Part shown: positions 58,459 through 64,000 of the stretch, piece after piece | Numbering within the stretch: the first letter of the stretch is position 1 | How the letters are laid out: the number at the start of each line of letters is the position of its first letter | Virus record (IMG/VR): IMGVR_UViG_3300030108_003282 | Span: 30,927-94,926 of that record | Strand: one strand, 5' to 3' | Length of the DNA stretch: 64,000 nucleotides | From: a virus | Program-made: the position numbers and the translations under genes | Notes under the pieces: generated by a model | Told to the model about the DNA's origin: nothing | The model's database searches: none | Seen by the model: only the letters and a program-made list of their open reading frames with translations

Positions 58459-58585
58459 AAGAAATAATAAGCCGATAGCCACACGCTGTCGTGTTTGCGG
58501 TGGTCAATTATTATTGGCTCACGAAATTAAAAATGAAATACATGACTCCTGCAATATAGATAACAAAAATGTATATATGATGTGA
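58424..58585 (+). CDS. Small zinc protein, 53 residues
   Basis: Frame from ATG 58424 behind ATGAGGAATATAA, overlapping the previous gene. CRVCGGQ and a later His and Cys (LAHEIK, HDSCN) suggest one zinc site. Supported by the ribosome-binding site. Confidence 0.6.
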   Translation: MKEKDPQYVLSKRNNKPIATRCRVCGGQLLLAHEIKNEIHDSCNIDNKNVYMM

Positions 58586-58589
58586 TAAT

Positions 58590-59753
58590 ATGAAACTTAA
58601 AATATTAAAACCAGATGATAGCCAAATGTATCATACTTGCAATATTACTTGCGAAACCTTTCTTTTCCCCGAAGAAAAAATAGTGAGTTATTCTAGGTCA
58701 GCAAAAGACCCAATTCAAGCAGGACTTGAATCTTATTGGAGAAATCTTATTTCTCCAAGAAGAAAAAGACGGAATTATTACAATGATTATGGTTTTGGTG
58801 AGCAGTTTCATCATATTGTTTTCATTGAAGAATGCCCAGTTGTTCTTTCAAGAGAAGGTATTCGTTATCAATTAAACGGTAAGTCTTACAGTCTAGCAAC
58901 TATTTGTTCTGCTTTGGCTAGAGTTACTTACAAAGCGTGTTTTAACAAAGATGGAGCAACATTGTTATCTTCACTATATGCGACCCTAGATTTACCAGAA
59001 AATGTCAAGTATTGCTTAGAAAATCGTGCACCGTATCATTTTATTCATGATTGGGTCAAACAAGATGTTCGTTTGAATGTCATGCAAATTGATGATAAAA
59101 TGCTGGCTATGGAAATTAGTGATGGTGTTTGGGGTGAAATTACTCCCAAACAGTTGGATTCATACTGTAATTTTTACTTGCATGGTAAGAAAAGGGGAAG
59201 TTGGAAACTTCTAGGCCCAAAGAAATTATATACTAGATTAATGGGTCGTGAACCAACGGATGCGGAGGATAAAGTTATGCGAGCGTTTTTAATGCAAAAT
59301 CGTATGCAAGACATCGTAGATGCAAGAGCATTGGAATTAGTTGCTGATATGTTAGTACAGCATAAAGGACGCATTTCTGCCCATTATGATGAAAGTGGAG
59401 TTTTGACTACTCTCTTTATTAGAGGTAAAGACTACGATTGGAAACTTACTAATAACCGATATAAGTCTGGTATTCAAATGGTTTCTACCTTTGTTTGGCA
59501 ACCTCTTAAAGAAACAATAAGAGATGAAGAGGATGTTTCAATTATTATTGGAAGCAAATACACTGAACCTGACTGGCGAGGGCCGATTTGTATTGATAAC
59601 ATGGCAGAAGGTTCTCCATTAGGCGACCAATTCGCAACTAGGGCATTAGCCCTTCTAAACGATTCTTTAACAATAAAAATAGTAAATACAATTAAGTCTT
59701 ATCTTAAGGCTGAACCGAATGAATATAGGATTGATAGAAATGATTTGCGATGA
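58590..59753 (+). CDS. Hypothetical protein, 387 residues
   Basis: Starts at ATG 58590, five bases after the zinc gene, and overlaps the TFB start. Mixed fold; conserved-looking segments include FGEQFHHIVFIEECPVVLS and MGREPTDAEDKVMRAFLMQN. No catalytic signature recognised. Its position next to TFB hints at a replication or transcription role, but this is only context. Confidence 0.65.
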   Translation: MKLKILKPDDSQMYHTCNITCETFLFPEEKIVSYSRSAKDPIQAGLESYWRNLISPRRKRRNYYNDYGFGEQFHHIVFIEECPVVLSREGIRYQLNGKSYSLATICSALARVTYKACFNKDGATLLSSLYATLDLPENVKYCLENRAPYHFIHDWVKQDVRLNVMQIDDKMLAMEISDGVWGEITPKQLDSYCNFYLHGKKRGSWKLLGPKKLYTRLMGREPTDAEDKVMRAFLMQNRMQDIVDARALELVADMLVQHKGRISAHYDESGVLTTLFIRGKDYDWKLTNNRYKSGIQMVSTFVWQPLKETIRDEEDVSIIIGSKYTEPDWRGPICIDNMAEGSPLGDQFATRALALLNDSLTIKIVNTIKSYLKAEPNEYRIDRNDLR

Positions 59754-60597
59754 GTGTGGTTGTAGCGAAAATATTTATGATGAAACTCTTGGAGAAAGAG
59801 TCTGCGCTGATTGTGGATTAGTTTTAGTTCAAGAACTATTTGAAGAAACGGTCCATATTATGGACAAAGTGGGTAATCTAAAACACTCAGCCGATAAAGG
59901 CAAATTAGGCTCAGTCATTACTGGAAAAGGCTCTTTCAAATTTAATAAGTTTGGAAAAAACAGCGTTGTTCCACAACATATTCAAAGGGCTCTTATGCAT
60001 TGTAATATGGTTCTAGCGCAAGTTGCGCCTAACCTAAATCTTAACGAAAGAGTTGAAAAAATATATATGGAACTTCACAACAAAAATATTTTTGGTAGAA
60101 CACAATTAGAAGCAAGAGCAACTGCTGTTGTTTTTTACGCTCTAAAAGAAAACGGAACTCCGCATCCTATGAAAGATGTTATGGCTGAATTCAATCCTAA
60201 TGAAAAGTCTGTTAAAAGACTAGTTAGGAAAATTAATCAAGTTTATCGCAATAGTGCAAACTATGTTCAAGTTAATCCTCAGTATCAACTTGAGCAAACC
60301 TTATCTAAGGTAAGTAATGATTTAGAGTTTAGAAGACAATGCTTGAAAGTATTGGAGTTCTTTGAAGCAAAAGTAGAAAAGAACACCTTTAATAAAGGAA
60401 GGTCTTATTATGCGGCAATCATTTGGATTAGTGCTAAAATGAATGTCAATACTTCAATCAAAGATAAATTACTCTCGGAGAAAACAGGCTTTTCTCGTTG
60501 GGTGATTTGGAGACAGACCAAAGAAATACTTGGCATGGTTGGTCTTGAAAATGCTCGTCAAGTAAAAGGAAAACAATTAAGTGAATTAGGTGAATAA
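59740..60597 (+). CDS. tfb: Transcription initiation factor B (TFB)
   Basis: About 285 residues from ATG 59740 behind AGGATTGATAG. The N-terminal zinc ribbon is Cys-x2-Cys...Cys-x2-Cys (CDECGCS, CADCGLVL), followed by the B-reader/linker and two cyclin folds. Cyclin 1 (IQRALMHCNMVLAQVAPNL...ARATAVVFYAL) and cyclin 2 (FRRQCLKVLEFF...RSYYAAIIWISAKM) each keep the expected helices. TFB recruits archaeal RNA polymerase to TATA-bound TBP. The virus copy may redirect polymerase to viral promoters. It is the strongest host-domain marker here. Confidence 0.9.
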   Translation: MICDECGCSENIYDETLGERVCADCGLVLVQELFEETVHIMDKVGNLKHSADKGKLGSVITGKGSFKFNKFGKNSVVPQHIQRALMHCNMVLAQVAPNLNLNERVEKIYMELHNKNIFGRTQLEARATAVVFYALKENGTPHPMKDVMAEFNPNEKSVKRLVRKINQVYRNSANYVQVNPQYQLEQTLSKVSNDLEFRRQCLKVLEFFEAKVEKNTFNKGRSYYAAIIWISAKMNVNTSIKDKLLSEKTGFSRWVIWRQTKEILGMVGLENARQVKGKQLSELGE

Positions 60598-60598
60598 A

Positions 60599-60781
60599 AT
60601 GGGATTAATGAGTGAACTACACATTATGTTAAGCAACGGGGCTACCGTGAAAGAAATCGCAGACTGGATTTTTAGTTTGAAAGTAAGTCGTGGTGAGACA
60701 ATCAATGAAGATACTTTAGAGGGTTGTTATTATACCGCTAAACACTTTTACGAACAGTTTCATTATGGGAGTGGTGTTTGA
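60599..60781 (+). CDS. Small protein, 60 residues
   Basis: ATG 60599 after TTAGGTGAATAAA, overlapping the TFB end region. Helical; the ATVKEIADWIFSLKVSRGE part resembles a helix-turn-helix. Unknown role, between TFB and the MazG-like gene. Confidence 0.6.
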   Translation: MGLMSELHIMLSNGATVKEIADWIFSLKVSRGETINEDTLEGCYYTAKHFYEQFHYGSGV

Positions 60782-61104
60782 TGTTTGAGAAAGAATGGAA
60801 TAGAATAGCAAAGAAAGTTTATACTAACGCAGTTAATCATGGATTTTGGAAAGGTGAAGTAAATGATGGCGAAAGGATGGCTTTAATCCATGCTGAAATA
60901 AGCGAGGCATTGGAGGCTTTGCGTGAGGGCAATCCCTCATCAAACAAGATTATTGAATTTACTAATCTTGAAGAGGAATTGGCAGATGCAGTAATTCGTA
61001 TTATGGATTATGCATTTGGTAAAGATTTAGACATAGCAGGTGCGATTCTTGCTAAATTAGAATATAATAAAAACCGTGAATTTATGCACGGTAAATCGTT
61101 TTGA
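60781..61104 (+). CDS. MazG-like nucleotide pyrophosphohydrolase
   Basis: A 107-residue four-helix protein. Metal-binding Glu pattern: ALIHAEISEALEAL (E-x2-E) and LEEELADAVIRIMD (E-x3-D), as in MazG/dUTPase-type enzymes. It would hydrolyse NTPs or dNTPs, perhaps lowering alarmones or cleaning dNTP pools together with the reductase. Short for MazG but typical of single-domain viral forms. Confidence 0.75.
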   Translation: MFEKEWNRIAKKVYTNAVNHGFWKGEVNDGERMALIHAEISEALEALREGNPSSNKIIEFTNLEEELADAVIRIMDYAFGKDLDIAGAILAKLEYNKNREFMHGKSF

Positions 61105-61115
61105 GGTGAAAAAAG

Positions 61116-61253
61116 ATGTGTGAACACGATTGGAAACAGACAGACAGTTATGCTGGTACCTTCTGGGAAGGATATGGCGTTGATGCTGTAATGTTTGAAG
61201 AATTAATAATTGAATACACCTGCACAAAATGTGGAGCAATTAAAGAGGAATAA
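61116..61253 (+). CDS. Small zinc-type protein, 45 residues
   Basis: ATG 61116 after GAGGTGAAAAA. MCEHDWK at the start and CTKCGAI near the end make a Cys-x-His and Cys-x2-Cys site. Not recognised; good ribosome-binding site. Confidence 0.6.
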   Translation: MCEHDWKQTDSYAGTFWEGYGVDAVMFEELIIEYTCTKCGAIKEE

Positions 61254-61255
61254 AT

Positions 61256-61429
61256 ATGAATAATCAAGAAAAAACAGAGAAAGCATTTTTAGAACATAAA
61301 GAAATGATAATGACATTATTGAGGAATACTCATTCCGAAGGAGTTAGAAGAAAAGAAGTGAATATTTCTTTTGAGGACTGGTTATCTATTATGGCCTTTG
61401 AAAACATAACAAAGGGGATGAACATATGA
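61256..61429 (+). CDS. Small hypothetical protein, 57 residues
   Basis: ATG 61256 follows GAGGAATAAAT. Helical and acidic. Overlaps the next start by four bases. Confidence 0.6.
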   Translation: MNNQEKTEKAFLEHKEMIMTLLRNTHSEGVRRKEVNISFEDWLSIMAFENITKGMNI

Positions 61430-61722
61430 ATAATGTAAAATTAACATACTATATACAGAACAATAAAAATGAATACGAACACCATACGGTGTCTGGAGAA
61501 TTAGTCGTGGGTAATGCCATGTTTTCGGATATGCTAGGAGTGAGGAATGATAAAGAAGGTATTATTCTCTTTCCTGCATCAACATTAGTTAGGCTGGAAG
61601 CAAAAGAATTAGACGATATGTTCTTCGTTAAGTTTAATTTGTTGCAAGAAGTGATTAATCATCAAGATACAGAAATGTCAAATAAAATCAACAATGGTGG
61701 AGGAAACCATTTGTTTAGTTAA
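61426..61722 (+). CDS. Hypothetical protein, 98 residues
   Basis: Beta-rich (VKLTYYIQNN, ELVVGNAMFSDMLG), with a VLGxK-like absence of motifs. The ending is Gly/Asn-rich. May be a small binding protein. Function unknown. Confidence 0.65.
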   Translation: MNNVKLTYYIQNNKNEYEHHTVSGELVVGNAMFSDMLGVRNDKEGIILFPASTLVRLEAKELDDMFFVKFNLLQEVINHQDTEMSNKINNGGGNHLFS

Positions 61723-61734
61723 GGAGGAATAAAT

Positions 61735-62163
61735 ATGCAACTAGAATTAGGAATAGTAATAGGAAGCCTGACTACGGGAATAATTTTTATGATTATTACC
61801 CGTTTTATTAACCGCCCCGTATTAGAACCAACTATACATGATAGGTTCAATACATTAGTATGGTCTAAAATAACTAAACAAGGTATGGAGAGAAATAAGA
61901 ACAACTTCAAATCTTTTACTCAATCAATTTATGGTTGGGATAAAGATGATGAAGGTAACTTAACTCCTAATTGGGATGAACAAGCAGTTATTGATGAAAT
62001 GAAAAGAATGAGAAATCAAAATCAAAGTTGGTCAGGAATCGCTAGAACATTGAATGAAAAAGGATTCAAAGGAAAAAAGGGCGGTAAATTTACCCCACAA
62101 ACAATTAAAAGAACTATGGAAAATCCTTTCCATGATAAGAGAACTCAATTTAAGGAGGAATAA
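61735..62163 (+). CDS. Membrane-anchored protein with recombinase-like helix
   Basis: A 142-residue protein. Residues 4-24 (ELGIVIGSLTTGIIFMIIT) form a membrane helix. The C-terminus (SWSGIARTLNEKGFKGKKGG, then TPQTIKRTMENPFH) resembles the DNA-binding motif of large serine recombinases, without a catalytic domain. Likely membrane-tethered DNA binder or a misleading similarity. Confidence 0.55.
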   Translation: MQLELGIVIGSLTTGIIFMIITRFINRPVLEPTIHDRFNTLVWSKITKQGMERNKNNFKSFTQSIYGWDKDDEGNLTPNWDEQAVIDEMKRMRNQNQSWSGIARTLNEKGFKGKKGGKFTPQTIKRTMENPFHDKRTQFKEE

Positions 62164-62165
62164 AA

Positions 62166-62723
62166 ATGAGAAAAATATTAGTAATTGGAGCAGGAGGAAT
62201 TGGAAGTTTTCTAATTCCTATTTTAGATAAAGTTGGTCTTTACCGCATTCATGTGGCTGACCCTGATGGAGTAGAAACAAAGAATTTACCCTATCAAAAC
62301 TTTAAGAAAGGTCATGTTGGACAGAATAAGGCTCAAGTAATGATGGATTCCTATGAATCTGTTGCTACTTTCAGCAAATACCCAGTTTTGACTGAAAAAC
62401 AAATGCAAGGCTATGACCTTGTGATTTGTTGTGTGGATAACATCGGAGTAAGAAGAACGTTATACAACACAACCCTTAAATGGCTTGACCTACGAGCGCA
62501 AGGTAGAAACGCTGCGCTTGTGTCGCATAAGGCTGACCCTAAAATGTACGATATGCTTTTAGCGGGGGATGATAAAAGTTATTCTTGTCAAGGAGATTCA
62601 TGGGATGGAACAAATAGCAATGTTCATTTCATGCAAGTCGCAATTGCAGGAATTGGCGCACAATGGACGCAAAGATATTTTAATAAAGAAGAAATAAGAG
62701 AATATATGGTGGTGAATGTATGA
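62166..62723 (+). CDS. ThiF/E1-like nucleotide-binding protein
   Basis: A 185-residue protein with the adenylation-domain fold start: VIGAGGIGSFL (Gly-rich loop), VADPDGVETKNLPYQ (the Asp-x-Asp...Asn-Leu...Gln motif) and LVICCVDNIGVRR. It is shorter than E1/ThiF enzymes and I see no C-terminal Cys-x2-Cys zinc site or obvious catalytic Cys. It may adenylate a small protein or be a degenerate relative. Confidence 0.7.
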   Translation: MRKILVIGAGGIGSFLIPILDKVGLYRIHVADPDGVETKNLPYQNFKKGHVGQNKAQVMMDSYESVATFSKYPVLTEKQMQGYDLVICCVDNIGVRRTLYNTTLKWLDLRAQGRNAALVSHKADPKMYDMLLAGDDKSYSCQGDSWDGTNSNVHFMQVAIAGIGAQWTQRYFNKEEIREYMVVNV

Positions 62724-63976
62724 CCAGAGGAAAAAAATATGAATGGACAAATGATGAAGACGGATTTTTGATTGTCATGAGAATGAAAGGCTTTAATTGG
62801 TCTGAAATTGCTAGGCAAGTGAATGCTAAGTTTAAGAGAAATACTGTTGGCCATGTCTGTAAAACCAGATATAACACTATTATGGGTATTGATGTTAAAA
62901 CTCAATTTACCACTGAACAATCAGACTTTGTGCGCTCTATGTTTTTAAATAATTTTAGAACGCCGCAGATTATCACAGGATTCAAGGAACAATACCAGAG
63001 AATCATAAATGAAGACGATATTGACTTCATCCTGACACAAACCTCACATGAGGACAAAGTGGAGAAGGAAATTAAAACACAAAAAGAAAAAATAAAAAAG
63101 GAGATGAAAAGAATGAAACCAGCAAATGCATGGACAAAGGAACAGGAAGAAGAATTACTTGCTTGTGGTTCTTGGAGTAAAGCGATGAAATTGGATAATG
63201 GTCGCTCGGTAGCGGCAAATAACCAAAGGTGGTCTTTGTTGAAAAAGCAAGGCAGAACACCCGCTAAGAAACCTGCTTCTTCAAAGCCAAAAAAGACAAA
63301 GGAGCCAAAGAAGACGAAGAAACCAAAAAAGCCGAAGCATAAGGGTGGCCGCTTGTCTAACAAGGAATTAGACTTGATTAGGAAGTGTGGAACTGTTGAA
63401 GAAGCACTGGCTTTGAATTTGCGAAAGCCTGAAACGATTATTCGTTATTTTGCTACACTTAAAACGACTGAGCCAAAACAACCCAAACCTGAGAAGATAG
63501 CAAGAAAAGAACGAGGTACTGCTTATTCTGATGAAGAAATTCAACTTATTCTGTCTTGTGATTCTCTTGGGGAAGTAAAAGCATTAAAGGTAGGAAATCG
63601 TTCTTCTGCAAGTATTGTTCAAAAATATTACAGTTTGCGAAAGCAATATCCTTCGCACTTTTGGAACCAAAAGGATGAATATGATTTGGTTTTGAACTTT
63701 TACGAACTTTCGATTGATGAGGCTCGAAAGCGGTTTAATCGCTCATACGGTGAAATCGCAACCCGCTTAGAAAAGATTGTTGATAGCACAGAACCCAAGT
63801 ATATTTCTATGCTTATGGAGGCTTCAACGGAAATCAAGGCTCGCAAGGAAGCGGAGAAACCAAAGCCAAAACAAAGCCGCAGAATGCTACGGAAGGCCCG
63901 AAAGAAGGCCAAGAAAGAGGCCAAGTTGAAGGCGAAGTTGCAGAAGTTGAGAGGCGAAAAAGATGGAAAACAATGA
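62720..63976 (+). CDS. Myb/SANT-HTH repeat protein
   Basis: A 418-residue protein with repeated helix-turn-helix units. A clear Myb-like unit lies at 8-55 (EWTNDEDGFLIVMRMKGFNW). Later units begin NAWTKEQEEELLACG, GGRLSNKELDLIRKCG and TAYSDEEIQLILSC. Lys/Pro-rich linkers join them and the C-terminus is Lys-rich. Probably a DNA-binding regulator or architectural protein. Start overlaps the E1-like gene by four bases. Confidence 0.75.
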   Translation: MTRGKKYEWTNDEDGFLIVMRMKGFNWSEIARQVNAKFKRNTVGHVCKTRYNTIMGIDVKTQFTTEQSDFVRSMFLNNFRTPQIITGFKEQYQRIINEDDIDFILTQTSHEDKVEKEIKTQKEKIKKEMKRMKPANAWTKEQEEELLACGSWSKAMKLDNGRSVAANNQRWSLLKKQGRTPAKKPASSKPKKTKEPKKTKKPKKPKHKGGRLSNKELDLIRKCGTVEEALALNLRKPETIIRYFATLKTTEPKQPKPEKIARKERGTAYSDEEIQLILSCDSLGEVKALKVGNRSSASIVQKYYSLRKQYPSHFWNQKDEYDLVLNFYELSIDEARKRFNRSYGEIATRLEKIVDSTEPKYISMLMEASTEIKARKEAEKPKPKQSRRMLRKARKKAKKEAKLKAKLQKLRGEKDGKQ

Positions 63977-64000
63977 ACACAAAGATTGGACAAATACCGA
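63963..64000 (+). CDS. Start of next rightward gene (cut by window)
   Basis: ATG 63963 after AGAGGCGAAAAAG opens a frame (12 residues visible, MENNEHKDWTNT) that runs off the window. Overlaps the stop of the previous gene. Nothing else can be said. Confidence 0.5.
   Translation, partial: MENNEHKDWTNT

Noticed and set aside
62902-63363. 153-codon minus-strand frame
   Set aside because: Antisense to the Myb-repeat gene, Phe/Ser-rich as expected from a shadow of Lys/Glu codons.

Overview
The window is part of the genome of a head-tailed (Caudoviricetes-type) virus that very probably infects an archaeon. The capsid and tail genes follow the usual order: large terminase, portal, protease-scaffold, HK97-type major capsid protein, head-tail adaptor, tail terminator, tail tube, frameshifted tail chaperones, tape measure. 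The archaeal signs are a virus-encoded transcription factor B (59740-60597), strong TATA boxes of the form CTTTATATAC upstream of gene clusters, and an archaeal-style ATP-dependent DNA ligase. The DNA is AT-rich. Most genes start behind Shine-Dalgarno sequences such as GAGGTGATTAA or GGAGGAATAA, and several apparent GTG starts are really the GTG inside that signal. Several small proteins share domains with marine T4-like phages, which suggests an aquatic virus. The host lineage cannot be fixed from this sequence, and no DNA polymerase or integrase is in the window.

Layout. From 1 to about 41.4 kb all genes point left (virion genes). From right to left this region holds: a cluster of small proteins carrying a short tryptophan tag; large coiled-coil proteins; the terminase; more tagged small proteins; portal; scaffold-like genes; DNA ligase; protease-scaffold; capsid; decoration proteins; a membrane/small-GTPase cluster; neck and connector genes; tail genes. 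From 41.4 to 48.0 kb is a low-coding regulatory region. It contains nine copies of the palindrome ACCATATGGT that divide the DNA into single-gene units of mixed orientation, a block of GAGAC/GTCTC repeats that may be a replication origin, trains of RNA hairpins, a tRNA-Leu gene and a structured RNA candidate. From 48.0 to 64.0 kb all genes point right (early or middle genes): a UvrD-like helicase, many small hypothetical proteins, a tRNA-Arg, class II ribonucleotide reductase, TFB, a MazG-like pyrophosphatase, an E1/ThiF-like protein and a Myb/HTH-repeat protein.

The main discovery candidate is a shared peptide tag, roughly W-x-x-I-(L/I)-K. It lies at or near the N-terminus of about fifteen otherwise unrelated proteins encoded at 22.9-27.6 kb and 34.8-41.4 kb. 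Tagged proteins include a PAP2 phosphatase, an HExxH zinc protease, nucleic-acid-binding basic proteins, zinc ribbons and a winged helix. A related version is at the C-terminus of the protease-scaffold protein and of a small coiled-coil protein. It looks like a capsid-sorting signal that loads internal proteins into the prohead, comparable in logic to the T4 capsid-targeting sequence but with a different consensus. The second candidate is the palindrome-bounded cassette array at 42.0-45.7 kb. The third is a small Arf-like GTPase encoded with two membrane proteins inside the virion module.

All names are from reading motifs by eye. No database search was possible, and proteins called hypothetical are ones not recognised.
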